DNA of 33,078 bases from Butyrivibrio proteoclasticus P6B7 (GCF_000622085.1 NZ_JHWL01000034.1:1-33078), one strand, 5' to 3'. Counted from the stretch's first letter, positions 1 to 8,586 are shown. Numbers and translations: made by a program. Notes: generated by a model from the sequence alone, not told the origin.

Positions 1-352
1 CAAGAAAAAAATGTGCTACGTCTATATCTTTATTTTTGCTTTTTAAGCAGTACTGAATCTCGCAAATTAGCTTGTGGTCAACTTTTGTCCGCCTGATCTT
101 ACTGCTAAAAACAAGTTTTCTGTTTTTTAGCAGTATACTTGTAACTAGTTTAGTTCACCAACTCCAAATCCTTACTGCTTTTTCTATTAAATCAAAAATA
201 AAGACGTTGGCCCGAAAAAATCTCTACATCTTTTTTACAGAAAATGAATATAGGGCCGTAAAATCCTCCATTTAACCAGAAGGAAAAACAACCAGATAAT
301 CCTCAGAACATGCAACTTTTAAACTGAGTTTGGTTGTAGTTTAAATTGCAAG
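1..352. other. Gene-poor AT-rich stretch with a perfect inverted repeat
   Basis: No convincing gene is seen. A 67-codon plus-strand frame (72-275) has no ribosome binding site and low-complexity composition, so it was not accepted. The clearest structure is a perfect 12-bp inverted repeat, TACTGCTAAAAA (100-111) and TTTTTAGCAGTA (124-135), with a 12-nt loop. Shorter echoes of the arm occur at about 46-53 (AGCAGTAC) and 170-178 (TTACTGCTT). The hairpin lies downstream of the minus-strand acetyltransferase gene and could end its transcription, or be the remnant of a small repeat element. Confidence 0.5.
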
Positions 353-853
353 TTACAATTTCTTCTCCATCAAATCAAACTTACCCTTGCGCCAGCTTGC
401 ATATCCTCTAGACACATATCCATTATGTAAATATAATCTTTGTGCAAAGGGATTCTCCGTAAAAGTGTCAAGCCTGACGGATTGATATCCCATCGCTTTG
501 ATCTGCTCTTCAACATGATGTAAGACCGTCTTTCCTATACCTTGATTCTGAAAAACCGGAGAAACGCAAAACCTATGCAATATATATGAGGTTTTCTCAT
601 CATATCTCCATTGCCCATTTTGATATTGCTCATCACACTCGTCGCTTATCACATATAGGGCAACCAAATTCTCATTCAAATAAGCCAGATACAATGTTTG
701 TTTTTCAATATCTTCTTCAAAATCTTTTCGCTCAGGATAGATATCGTCCCACTGGTATATACCGTGGCTTTCCATCTCATTTATAGCCTGCTGAATCAGC
801 AAACAAATGGCATCTATATCCTGTTTTGTTCCTAATCTGTATACAATATTCAT
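353..853 (-). CDS. GNAT family N-acetyltransferase
   Basis: The 166-residue protein has the usual size and order of a GNAT acyl-CoA-dependent acetyltransferase. Motif A is seen at about residues 93-110 (FCVSPVFQNQGIG, fitting the Q/RxxGxG/A pyrophosphate-binding loop), and the typical C-terminal NPFAQRLYLHNGY motif follows at about 134-146. The N-terminus begins directly in the first beta strand, so the protein looks complete. The substrate cannot be told from the sequence; small-molecule amines or a protein N-terminus are both possible. Upstream of the ATG there is no good Shine-Dalgarno sequence, only an A-rich stretch. The left side of an IS110 element lies within about 50-100 bp, so the insertion may have separated the gene from its native promoter. 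Confidence 0.85.
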   Translation of the reverse strand: MNIVYRLGTKQDIDAICLLIQQAINEMESHGIYQWDDIYPERKDFEEDIEKQTLYLAYLNENLVALYVISDECDEQYQNGQWRYDEKTSYILHRFCVSPVFQNQGIGKTVLHHVEEQIKAMGYQSVRLDTFTENPFAQRLYLHNGYVSRGYASWRKGKFDLMEKKL

Positions 854-899
854 CTTTTTTTGTCATTTCATTATCCTACTACTATATAGGTAAGGATAG

Positions 900-1154
900 T
901 ATTCCTAACAGCCAGTTAGGATATTAACCGTCTTATTGCTTAAGCTGTAGAATGAGTGTAGCAAGATGGTCTGGCCACGCGTTATCCAGAACCTAGCGTT
1001 CGTATTTCAGTCAGCCAACCAGCTCCTCATTCGCGGCGTTCGTTTTATGCAGGTTGAACTTTTCGTTCGCGTGAAAAACCCAGTAGATTGAATAGGCAAT
1101 GAGAGAAGTTGGTATCGACCATTGCAAATAATCTTATAGGGAGGATATCTCACG
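900..1154 (+). ncRNA. Candidate bridge RNA region in IS110 left end
   Basis: In IS110-group elements the non-coding left end is transcribed into a bridge RNA with two internal loops that pair with target and donor DNA (established for IS621). This 255-bp stretch has the right place and length and carries no gene. Visible structure includes a 7-bp hairpin TCCTAAC-AGCCA-GTTAGGA (903-921) and GC-rich segments with repeated CGTTCG/TTCGCG blocks at about 1033-1075. The transposase ribosome binding site (GGGAGG, about 1140) closes the region. The loops could not be assigned by eye, and the exact RNA ends are unknown. Confidence 0.4.
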
Positions 1155-2369
1155 ATGAATGCAGTTGGTATTGATGTTTCAAAAGGGAAAAGCACTGTCA
1201 CAATCCGCAAGCCGGGTGGTAAGGTAGTTTTAGCGCCACGAGATTATAAGCATAACCGTTCAGCTATCAATGCTTTAATCAATGAGATCAAGAGTCTCGA
1301 AGGTGAAACCAAGGTCTGCATGGAATGCACTGGTCGCTATTATGAACCTATGGCCACATGGCTATCTAATGCTGGGATTTTTGTAAGTACAGTAAATCCT
1401 ATGCTTATAAAAGATTTCAGTGACGATTCGCTCAGAACACCCAAAACCGATAAGGCCGATTCGCAAAAAATAGCCAGATACACCCTTGACCGATGGGATA
1501 AACTGAAGCAGTATGGTCTTATGGATGAGACACGTAACCAACTAAAAACAATGAATAGGCAGTTCGATTATTATATGGAGCAGAAGACATCGATGAAGAA
1601 TAACCTCATCTCTCTTCTGGACCAAACATTTCCTGGTGCTAATGATCTCTTTACCAGCCCTCCTCGTGCAGACGGAAGCCAAAAATGGGTGGATTTTGTC
1701 TATACTTATTGGCACGTTGACTGTGTGGCCGGTAAATCACTTGATGCTTTTACAGATCACTATAGGAACTGGTGTAGCCGAAAAGACTATGGTTTCAGTG
1801 CCAAACGTGCAAGGGAAATCTATGAGATTTCAAAGGATCTAATAGCAGTACTTCCCAAAAACGAAACAACAAAACTAATCATTCATAATGCAGTCGATCA
1901 AGTTAATTCTATATCAAAAACAGTGGAAACACTACGTTCAAAACTGTATGATACTGCAGCAACACTTCCAGAATTCCCCATTGTAATGGCCATGGATGGT
2001 ATTGGCCCTACCCTTGGTCCACAGCTCATGGCTGAGATAGGGGATGTCACTCGTTTTAAGCACAGAGGCGCATTGACAGCGTTCGCAGGTGTGGATCCAG
2101 GTAGCAATCAATCCGGACAATATGCTCAAAAAAGTGTCCGAACCTCAAAAAAAGGCTCGCCTCATTTACGCAAGACACTCTTTCAGGTCATGGATGGACT
2201 TATCAAACGCTCACCTGCTGATAATGACGTTTATCTTTTTATGGCAAAGAAACGTGCTGAAGGAAAGCCTTATTATGTTTATATGACTGCGGGAGCTAAT
2301 AAGTTTCTTCGCATCTATTACGGACGCGTAAATGAATATCTAAACTCCCTTAATCAAGAAACACAGTAA
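1155..2369 (+). CDS. IS110-family transposase (DEDD recombinase)
   Basis: This 404-residue recombinase appears full length and unbroken. The N-terminal RuvC-like DEDD domain shows D7 in GIDVSK, E57 in CMECTGRYYEP, and D99/D102 in the TPKTDKADSQ motif. The C-terminal Tnp domain carries the AMDGIGPTLGPQLMAEIGD helix pair (residues 279-297) and the AFAGVDPGSNQSGQ motif, in which S320 is the probable catalytic serine. The conserved K-x-G-S-P-H-L-R-K segment follows. A GGGAGG ribosome binding site lies about 10 nt upstream of the ATG. With all catalytic residues present, the element may still be active. Confidence 0.95.
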   Translation: MNAVGIDVSKGKSTVTIRKPGGKVVLAPRDYKHNRSAINALINEIKSLEGETKVCMECTGRYYEPMATWLSNAGIFVSTVNPMLIKDFSDDSLRTPKTDKADSQKIARYTLDRWDKLKQYGLMDETRNQLKTMNRQFDYYMEQKTSMKNNLISLLDQTFPGANDLFTSPPRADGSQKWVDFVYTYWHVDCVAGKSLDAFTDHYRNWCSRKDYGFSAKRAREIYEISKDLIAVLPKNETTKLIIHNAVDQVNSISKTVETLRSKLYDTAATLPEFPIVMAMDGIGPTLGPQLMAEIGDVTRFKHRGALTAFAGVDPGSNQSGQYAQKSVRTSKKGSPHLRKTLFQVMDGLIKRSPADNDVYLFMAKKRAEGKPYYVYMTAGANKFLRIYYGRVNEYLNSLNQETQ

Positions 2370-2510
2370 ACATCGGATATTCAATAGAGGCCGGCGTTAA
2401 GGCGGTCTTATTTTTGTGCCAAAAATGCAAGCATAAAAACATCAAATAATACGCAAAAATAAGCTTGACTTTTTATTTGCAGACTGAAATTTAATGAAAT
2501 GGTCCACTCA

Positions 2511-3551
2511 TCATGCGGCGTTGTCAGCCGCATTTTTCTGAAGAAAGCTCTCTGTGCGCTTTTGAACGTTTTCCTGAAGATTTACAAAGAACAGGAAGTT
2601 GTCGTAGAGGTGAAGGCTTCCCTCTGGGAATATATCAAGAACTGCAGGGTACAGCTCTGGGTCAATATCAGTAACAATAAGGCTTCCCTTTACCGGATCT
2701 ATATAGGCTCCGTATTTACCTACTTCCACGGAGGTGATTGCTCCTGTCTTACTATCCTGAGTTACTGTGCCTTTATTTAAGGACTTGTCAGCCTTTACAC
2801 TGTCTGTGCGCCAGTTAAGTGGGTTGATGGAAAGGGTCTTGGTGCCTGCAGGAATGGAGATAGACTCTGTAACCTTTCCTGTCTCACATTCGTAGCTGAT
2901 TACAACGCCTGTGTCTGTCTCGCCTTTTGCTGGTACGATCTGTGGATATTTATCTACCATGTCCTGAGTCATAGGCCAACCAATGGCGTAAACTGCCACA
3001 AGACTATCACGAAGGTCAGTAGCTCTTTTACCATCGCCTCCGTAATATTCCTCCAGGAGCCTGTAGCACATGTCAGCGCCCTGGGAAAAGCCAGCCAGAA
3101 TCAGAGGCCTGCCGTTATTCTTATTCTCAAGATAATACTTGAAGGCTGCAGAAACATCCTTGTAGGCATTGGCAAAGGCAAGATCCTTTTCGGCGCCCTC
3201 AGGCATTGAGTATACATTAAGTGATGCCTGCCTGTAGTATGGAGCATAGATTCTGCAGCTATTTGCATATATTGCCTGCTGCTGGTTCATGGCATAGCGA
3301 AATCTCTTTTTATATTCGGGAGTGATGGCGGAATTGCCTTCGCTTAGGGTGTCAACTGATGGAGCAACAATGAATACATCCACTTCATTCTCGGGATATG
3401 CCCCGTCATAAAGCCAGTTGTCAGCCTTGGAATAGTCCAATGCGCTGGAAAAAGGCAGGACTTTTGCGGCCTGCACCTTGATACTAAAGGGTGATGACAG
3501 CATAGTGGCGATCATCAAAATAGTCATTACCAGAGAAATGTGTTTTTTCAT
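2511..3551 (-). CDS. Secreted DUF3089-like alpha/beta hydrolase
   Basis: The 346-residue protein begins with a Sec signal peptide (KKH start, hydrophobic stretch 5-20, probable cleavage after VQA at about 28). The mature part resembles the DUF3089 branch of alpha/beta hydrolases. It has an early DVFIVAPSVDTL block, a YAPYYRQA segment, and the nucleophile elbow GFSQG with S156 as probable catalytic serine. It is therefore probably an extracellular esterase or lipase-like enzyme; the substrate is unknown. The gene starts 11 nt after the MFS transporter gene with a GGAGG ribosome binding site, so the two are almost certainly co-transcribed. This suggests that hydrolysis outside the cell is linked to transport. 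The last codons contain the stem of a plus-strand terminator. Confidence 0.75.
   Translation of the reverse strand: MKKHISLVMTILMIATMLSSPFSIKVQAAKVLPFSSALDYSKADNWLYDGAYPENEVDVFIVAPSVDTLSEGNSAITPEYKKRFRYAMNQQQAIYANSCRIYAPYYRQASLNVYSMPEGAEKDLAFANAYKDVSAAFKYYLENKNNGRPLILAGFSQGADMCYRLLEEYYGGDGKRATDLRDSLVAVYAIGWPMTQDMVDKYPQIVPAKGETDTGVVISYECETGKVTESISIPAGTKTLSINPLNWRTDSVKADKSLNKGTVTQDSKTGAITSVEVGKYGAYIDPVKGSLIVTDIDPELYPAVLDIFPEGSLHLYDNFLFFVNLQENVQKRTESFLQKNAADNAA
2513..2537 (+). terminator. Plus-strand terminator inside hydrolase 3' end
   Basis: A perfect 7-bp GC-rich stem, ATGCGGC / GCCGCAT with loop GTTGTCA, is followed by TTTTT on the plus strand. It therefore has the form of a rho-independent terminator for transcripts leaving the IS110 element. 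The stem is made from the last codons of the minus-strand hydrolase gene (an alanine-rich tail), so one DNA segment both codes protein on one strand and may stop transcription on the other. In the minus direction the stem is not followed by a T run. Confidence 0.6.
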
Positions 3552-3562
3552 GCTAACCTCCT

Positions 3563-4723
3563 TTATTTCTTGATAACCTTATACGTCAGTTCTAAGAATC
3601 CGATATTCATCACTGCGAAAATCAGTAGGTACAGTGGCATTATAAATATTCCAACAGCCTGCTGAAGGTGGCCAAATACAAAGGGCATGAAGGTGCTTCC
3701 CACGTAGGCTGAGGCCATTTGAAGACCTATAACTGCTGCGCTATATCTTTTGCCAAAGTTGGTTGGTGCCATGTGCTGGATAGCTGGGTACACTGGGCCC
3801 ATGCCGGTTCCGATGACTACGAATCCAGCTGCTGCCACAAGATATCCCGGGGTTGGGATGAATACCAGCAGGATTCCAACTAGTTCCACTGCAATGCCGA
3901 TTCTGATTAGAAGTCTGTCGCCAAGCTTATTTGAGATAAAACCTGAGATCAGTCTTCCCAGCATAAGACCACCGAAGACCAGAGAGCCAAAGGATGCTAC
4001 AAGCTCTTTAGAAAGATCTGTCTTTGTGCCAGCAAAGTAACTAGGTGTCCAAAGAAAGCACGTTGCCTCTCCTGCGCAGTAAGCATAGAACGCAATCAGG
4101 GTAAGGATGACTCCGGGAACCTTTAATGTTTCTCTTATGCCGGCGCTGTTTTTGATGTCATCTTCATCGCTTCCAGCCTCATTCTTTTTCCAGAGAGGAA
4201 GTGAAATGATGCATATGAAGAGAATGCCGATCTGAACAAAGGCAGTCCATCTGTAGCCCTCATTCCATCTGGCATATTTAAGAGCAAGGGCCATGATGTA
4301 TGGACTAATCACAGCTCCAACGCCGTAGAAACAGTGCAGGAAATTCATTACAGATCCTGAATAGTTGTTGGCTACATAGTGATTGACTGATGCGTCAATT
4401 GCGCCTGCGCCAAGGCCATAGGGAACTGCAAACAAGAACAGCATTGCGTACTGTCCAGAGATTGAGAATCCAAAAAGTCCCAGAACTGTTAAAAAGATAG
4501 AGAATATAACAATCCACTTGGTGTGGAATTTTTTTATGAATTTAGGGCTAAGTAGTGCAGAGATTATGGTCATAAAAGAAATAGTCATGGAAACATAGCC
4601 TGCATAGGATGAAGGGACACCAAATGCAGTCTGCATTACAGGCCATCCTGAGCCCAACAGGGAATCTGGAAGTCCAAGACTTATGAAGATAAGATATATA
4701 ACCGCTAATAACAGTGATGCCAT
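3563..4723 (-). CDS. MFS transporter
   Basis: The protein has about 12 hydrophobic segments, with the charged central linker (KKNEAGSDEDDIKNS, about residues 190-205) typical of a major facilitator split into two six-helix halves. The overall pattern resembles the sugar/fucose-permease-like MFS branch, but the substrate cannot be named. The start is placed at 4723 (386 residues) instead of an upstream ATG at 4738, because the sequence GGGAGG forms the ribosome binding site and would otherwise be read as the codons for Met-Gly-Gly. It lies between the CPBP protease gene (53 nt upstream) and the hydrolase gene (11 nt downstream) in one direction. Confidence 0.88.
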   Translation of the reverse strand: MASLLLAVIYLIFISLGLPDSLLGSGWPVMQTAFGVPSSYAGYVSMTISFMTIISALLSPKFIKKFHTKWIVIFSIFLTVLGLFGFSISGQYAMLFLFAVPYGLGAGAIDASVNHYVANNYSGSVMNFLHCFYGVGAVISPYIMALALKYARWNEGYRWTAFVQIGILFICIISLPLWKKNEAGSDEDDIKNSAGIRETLKVPGVILTLIAFYAYCAGEATCFLWTPSYFAGTKTDLSKELVASFGSLVFGGLMLGRLISGFISNKLGDRLLIRIGIAVELVGILLVFIPTPGYLVAAAGFVVIGTGMGPVYPAIQHMAPTNFGKRYSAAVIGLQMASAYVGSTFMPFVFGHLQQAVGIFIMPLYLLIFAVMNIGFLELTYKVIKK

Positions 4724-4776
4724 AATTAATCCTCCCATATACCTTCATATATAATGATGTACAAACACCCCCAAGA

Positions 4777-5616
4777 TTACTGGCTCCATTTTTCTTTCCA
4801 AAGCTCCATAATCTCCGGATAGTGCTTTGGAGATATCAGAATCATTGCAGTCACTATTCCGATTACAGCTACAACAAGATTGACCAGGTCACTGGCAATA
4901 AGCTGTGTCGAAAGACCACCTGTTGAAGAGTAGTAACCGTTAATCAGTCCGGCAAAATCAAGGGTAAAATGCGCAATCATGATGACCCAGAGATTTGCAG
5001 TGCGCAAATATACCGCTCCAAAGATTGCACCAACCCCGACACAGTATGCAATCTGAAAGATACCCACCACAGGATTTCCACCAATGAAGATATTGGATAT
5101 ATGTACCCCGGCAAACAATAATGTCGACAGCCAGAATATAAGTTTTATCTGCTTTTCAGACTTGATCGTTCTCATATAATTGGCTATGCCAAGTCCTCTA
5201 AATGCAGCTTCCTCTGTAAATCCAGGAGAAAGAGCAGATAAAAAAGCAACAAGTACATTTCCAAATCCAAATGTGTGAAGATCAATAGCAGCACCTACAT
5301 AATCGACAATAAGGAATGGAAGCATAACTATTACGCCCCACATAAAGCCTTTACCGCCAAGAACCCCCTTGAAGTCAGGTCTGAACCAAAGTGTAAACAG
5401 GACAATAGCCACAATAACGCAGATAGCTGCCCCAATACCTGATGCACTTTTCGCAGTAATACCATATACGTTCATTTCTCTCGCGTAACCCGGTATAACA
5501 TTTGTAAGCGGTTTGTCGATCAGGGATGCTCCAATAGATGAAAAAATCATTACTATAATTAAAAGAATGAAGTATCCAATGATTGGGCGGTCTAAAACGC
5601 TATTTTTCTTTGTCAT
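4777..5616 (-). CDS. CPBP-family intramembrane metalloprotease
   Basis: This 279-residue polytopic membrane protein carries the three conserved motifs of the CPBP (CAAX protease/Abi, Rce1-like) family: the glutamate pair and arginine in FTEEAAFRGLG (E135, E136, R140), a histidine in the next helix (H172 in VHISN), and a later histidine in MIAHFTLDF (H216). All are in membrane helices, as expected for an intramembrane glutamate-dependent protease. Bacterial members act in peptide maturation, bacteriocin self-immunity or regulated proteolysis; no peptide precursor gene is seen nearby. An AAGGAG ribosome binding site precedes the ATG, and a good promoter lies about 50-80 bp upstream. Confidence 0.88.
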   Translation of the reverse strand: MTKKNSVLDRPIIGYFILLIIVMIFSSIGASLIDKPLTNVIPGYAREMNVYGITAKSASGIGAAICVIVAIVLFTLWFRPDFKGVLGGKGFMWGVIVMLPFLIVDYVGAAIDLHTFGFGNVLVAFLSALSPGFTEEAAFRGLGIANYMRTIKSEKQIKLIFWLSTLLFAGVHISNIFIGGNPVVGIFQIAYCVGVGAIFGAVYLRTANLWVIMIAHFTLDFAGLINGYYSSTGGLSTQLIASDLVNLVVAVIGIVTAMILISPKHYPEIMELWKEKWSQ

Positions 5617-5665
5617 ATGTCAGCTCCTTTCATTTATCTTGGCTCCTTCGAGTCTTTATGCACCC

Positions 5666-5695
5666 ACTATAATTTTACAATATTCCGTCTTGCAA
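5666..5695 (-). promoter_or_regulatory. Sigma-A-type promoter before the CPBP gene
   Basis: On the minus strand TTGCAA (5690-5695) and TATAGT (5666-5671) are spaced by 18 bp, a close fit to the housekeeping consensus. The predicted start lies about 45 nt before the CPBP start codon. It probably drives the CPBP, MFS and hydrolase genes together. Confidence 0.55.
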
Positions 5696-5728
5696 TAATC
5701 TTAAAATTGCATAAAAATCCGTAGACAC

Positions 5729-5760
5729 AAAAAAGACCCGGTACAAATGTACCGAGTCTT
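5729..5760 (-). terminator. Rho-independent terminator of the tldD-tldE operon
   Basis: On the minus strand the stem AAGAC-t-CGGTAC pairs with GTACCG-g-GTCTT around a 4-nt loop (one internal mismatch) and runs into TTTTTT. It lies 76 nt downstream of the tldE stop codon and separates this operon from the CPBP promoter. Confidence 0.85.
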
Positions 5761-5835
5761 CTGAAATCTGCAATAACAGATAATCATCTCTTTGAGAACT
5801 TTTTCACTGCCTTAATAGTATACTGGTTCACTTGA

Positions 5836-7134
5836 TTATTTCCCGGAAATAACTACGCCATCAACAGCGATATAAGGGACAACAACGTATCCGTCACAAA
5901 CCTGTTCTTTGGAGATAGCACGGATATTCTTTACAATCTCTCCCAGGTTGCCGTTTACCATTGTCTCTGATACCGCGTACTTGATTTCTCCGTTTTCAAT
6001 CAAGAAGCTATTCTTGGCAACGCCTGAGAATTCTCCATTTGTTCCTGGCTCGCCGCCTGAATAACTTCCCATGATAAGGCCCTTATCCACAGATTTAATC
6101 ATTTCTGCAATGGACTTATCTCCTGGCTCAACCACCAGATCCCAACCTGTATTCTTTACTACGTTTCGGCCTGTCTTATTAGCAGCATAAAGGCTTAAGC
6201 TGTGAGTCTTAAGAACACCATTCTCAATAAGTGTAACATCCTCTGCTCTGTAGCCATCCTGGGTTCCTCTTTCTCCACAAACAATCCTGTCGTCAAAGGG
6301 CTTCTTGGATACTGTGAGCTTATCGCTTGCAACCTGCTCTCCCACTTTATCAAGCCACTGACTGGTTCCATCGATAATAACGCCATCAGACATATAATGA
6401 CCAATGAGCATGCCCAGGAACTGCTGAACTGCACATGGAGTAAGTATAACTGTTCCATCAAACTTGCCATCCAGGCTCTTGGTATGGATACTGTTACTTA
6501 CATCCTCCAGGGTCTTTCTAAATTCTCCCAGTTCAATAAAAGGCTTATCCAGGTTATCTACCTCAACGCCAGCTCCGTTTATTCCTGTGTTAACGCCATC
6601 TTCACTGGCACTTATCTGGATATAGAACTGGTACTGACCAGAGAAATCCTCAAATTCTGTGCCATTTGTGTTTCGTGATATCCAGTTACTCTTGTCATAG
6701 GAGCCCACAGCACTCATAACAAGCACCTTTGGATACTCCTTCTTAATGGTATCAAGGCATTCCTGAATTCTCTCAATAAACTTGTCCATATCGGGCTCGT
6801 AAATACCCTGTTTAAATATTTCTTTTCCCTGATCCGGAGCAATATCATGGCATGGATCCTCGGGAGAAGACTCTGCAGCGCTTTCTCCAGCCTCCGCCAG
6901 CTTAATGAGAGCCTCTTTGGAAAAGTCGTTTCCGCTGGCACTTCCCATCTTGTTGTCCTTAAAAACCTTTATGGATGTGTACTTGCCAAAAACAGTTCTC
7001 ATAAGCTTGAACTCACCATTTTCAACGTTAATCTCCTGCTTTTCGCTGCTCACGAGAGTATATGTGTATTTTGGAAAATTCTTTTCTCTAAGTATATTGT
7101 CAAATAAGTCTGCAACTTCTCTTATTTTTTCCAT
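5836..7134 (-). CDS. tldE: TldE/PmbA-type metalloprotease subunit
   Basis: The 432-residue protein matches the TldE (PmbA) half of the TldD/TldE heterodimeric protease. It has the N-terminal fold with GKYTSIKVFKDNKMGSASGNDFS, a middle ISRNTNGTEFEDFSGQYQFYI segment, and the C-terminal GxEPGTNGEFSGVAKNSFLIENGEI signature. As expected for TldE, no HExxxH metal-binding motif is present; that is supplied by the partner TldD encoded just upstream. In Enterobacteria the pair degrades unfolded or leader-bearing peptides and matures peptides such as microcin B17. It starts 12 nt after tldD with an AGGAGG ribosome binding site. Confidence 0.9.
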   Translation of the reverse strand: MEKIREVADLFDNILREKNFPKYTYTLVSSEKQEINVENGEFKLMRTVFGKYTSIKVFKDNKMGSASGNDFSKEALIKLAEAGESAAESSPEDPCHDIAPDQGKEIFKQGIYEPDMDKFIERIQECLDTIKKEYPKVLVMSAVGSYDKSNWISRNTNGTEFEDFSGQYQFYIQISASEDGVNTGINGAGVEVDNLDKPFIELGEFRKTLEDVSNSIHTKSLDGKFDGTVILTPCAVQQFLGMLIGHYMSDGVIIDGTSQWLDKVGEQVASDKLTVSKKPFDDRIVCGERGTQDGYRAEDVTLIENGVLKTHSLSLYAANKTGRNVVKNTGWDLVVEPGDKSIAEMIKSVDKGLIMGSYSGGEPGTNGEFSGVAKNSFLIENGEIKYAVSETMVNGNLGEIVKNIRAISKEQVCDGYVVVPYIAVDGVVISGK

Positions 7135-7146
7135 TTTTGCCCTCCT

Positions 7147-8535
7147 TTATCGTCCACCGATCATGATCTTACAACGCATATGTGGGCCACCCATTCCAAC
7201 AGCCATACGCTGCTTTTTACCACAGAATCCGCTTGAAGACCACTCAACCTCATTGGAAACCATATCAACAGTTTTAAGCATATCAAAAGCAATACCCGAA
7301 ACTGTTGTATCAAGAAGAGCACGTCCCAGTTTACCGTTCTTGATCTCGTAGCCACAGGTTACGCCGAACATGAACTCTCCGGTAAGGTCAGCCTGACCGT
7401 TTCCTGAATCAATAAGATAATATCCGTCCTCCACGGATTCGATCAGTTCTTCAACTGTGTTCTTTCCTGGAAGGATACAGGTATTTCTCATTCTGATAAG
7501 AGGCTCATCACTAAAATCCCATCCTCTGGCATTTCCTGTAGGCTTCATGTTATATCTTTCTGCAGTCTCACGACTGTTCATGTAGCCTGTCAGAATACCA
7601 TCTTTAATAAGGACTGCGTCCTCTGCTTTAATACCTTCATCATCCAGGTATACAGGAAGAGGTGCGAGCTCTCCGTTATAGGTGTGGGCAAAGTCCACAA
7701 GATTCACCAGGTCAGAGGCTACTCTTTTCCCAAGGTTAGGGCCTGCAACACTTCCGCCCATAACAAGGTCCGCTTCTACAGTATGGCCAACAGCTTCATG
7801 GGCCAGCATTCCGCCCATCATTCCGCCAAGAACCACTGTCTTGTAGCCTGCCTCTGCGTAAATGCCTTCAGTCTTATCCTTAACTCTTTTATACAGTTTC
7901 TCAATATCTGGATAATACTGCTCAACGTCTGAGAAATTATCCTCAAAACAACCATATCCGCCCAGGGCCTTGAACAGCTCTACAGGAGTGCCATCCTTAG
8001 TCTTCATGCTCATAAATACATAGATGTAGCATCTTGGTGTAACAAGATGTCCATCATAGGCATCTGAAGAATAAATGATCCTATCCTGAGAATCCTCACT
8101 GTAATGGACTGTACGGCTTTCGAGATCAGGATATTTCTGAGCAATGTGATCGTCTATCTTGCGGCAGGCGTCAATAATCCTCTTCTGCTCCGCATCCGCA
8201 ATGTCACGATTTGTGGGAATGAGGCCTGTTCCATAGGAAGGAGGAAGAACAATTCCTGTATTCCCTGAGTGACGAGAAAGAAGCTTAACATTGTCAGTAG
8301 CAGCTTTAATAACCTTCCCTGCTGCTTCGTTGCTGTATTCAGCAATGGACGCAAATCCAAACAGTCCGTCTTTTCCAACTCGTGCGCTAATACCCCTTGT
8401 TTCACTCCTTGAATTTGCTACAATATTCCCCTTCAAGATGCTAACTACCCGGTTGCGATTTTCATGTGCTCTGAGCACAGTCTGGGCACCGTCTTCAAAC
8501 AATGCCTTTTCTTTTTCAAAAATGTCTGTCAGCAT
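7147..8535 (-). CDS. tldD: TldD-type zinc metalloprotease subunit
   Basis: This is the catalytic half of the TldD/TldE protease. The zinc motif is visible as LAHEAVGHTVEAD (about residues 245-256 of 462), giving two histidines and the catalytic glutamate. The conserved GTPVELFKALGG, MNSRETAERYNMKPTGNARG and C-terminal cysteine-containing GFCGKKQRMAVGMGGPHMR segments are also present. The start is placed at the ATG at 8535: an upstream GTG frame is possible, but AAGGAGG lies 7 nt before this ATG and would be read as codons otherwise. The gene is first in a two-gene operon with tldE. No dedicated peptide substrate gene is visible next to it. Confidence 0.92.
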   Translation of the reverse strand: MLTDIFEKEKALFEDGAQTVLRAHENRNRVVSILKGNIVANSRSETRGISARVGKDGLFGFASIAEYSNEAAGKVIKAATDNVKLLSRHSGNTGIVLPPSYGTGLIPTNRDIADAEQKRIIDACRKIDDHIAQKYPDLESRTVHYSEDSQDRIIYSSDAYDGHLVTPRCYIYVFMSMKTKDGTPVELFKALGGYGCFEDNFSDVEQYYPDIEKLYKRVKDKTEGIYAEAGYKTVVLGGMMGGMLAHEAVGHTVEADLVMGGSVAGPNLGKRVASDLVNLVDFAHTYNGELAPLPVYLDDEGIKAEDAVLIKDGILTGYMNSRETAERYNMKPTGNARGWDFSDEPLIRMRNTCILPGKNTVEELIESVEDGYYLIDSGNGQADLTGEFMFGVTCGYEIKNGKLGRALLDTTVSGIAFDMLKTVDMVSNEVEWSSSGFCGKKQRMAVGMGGPHMRCKIMIGGR

Positions 8536-8586
8536 AGTAACCCTCCTTAGCACAAAACTTCATTCCCCATTATACCCAAGAAATAA

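Larger units (their letters stand above)
890..2500 (+). mobile_element. IS110-family insertion sequence (ends approximate)
   Basis: An intact IS110-family transposase is flanked by about 260 bp of structured non-coding DNA on the left and about 130 bp of AT-rich non-coding DNA on the right. IS110 elements lack the long terminal inverted repeats and target duplications of most insertion sequences, so the ends cannot be fixed from one copy. The long left non-coding end is the arrangement of the IS110 subgroup, as opposed to IS1111 elements, where the long end is on the right. The element sits between the start of a minus-strand acetyltransferase gene and the end of a minus-strand hydrolase gene, and breaks neither. 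Confidence 0.75.

Noticed and set aside
72..275. 67-codon plus-strand frame near the window start
   Set aside because: No ribosome binding site, biased composition, and it runs through the hairpin at 100-135.
2385..2416. GGCCG/CGGTC hairpin followed by TTATTTTT after the transposase stop
   Set aside because: The stem is only 5 bp with a wobble and a large loop; the hairpin at 2513-2537 is a better terminator.
2499..2780. Plus-strand 93-codon frame with a segment resembling the peptide read from the 75-bp repeat (EVVVEV)
   Set aside because: It is antisense to the well-supported hydrolase gene; the shared short peptide arises from a chance GTAGAGGT-type stretch.
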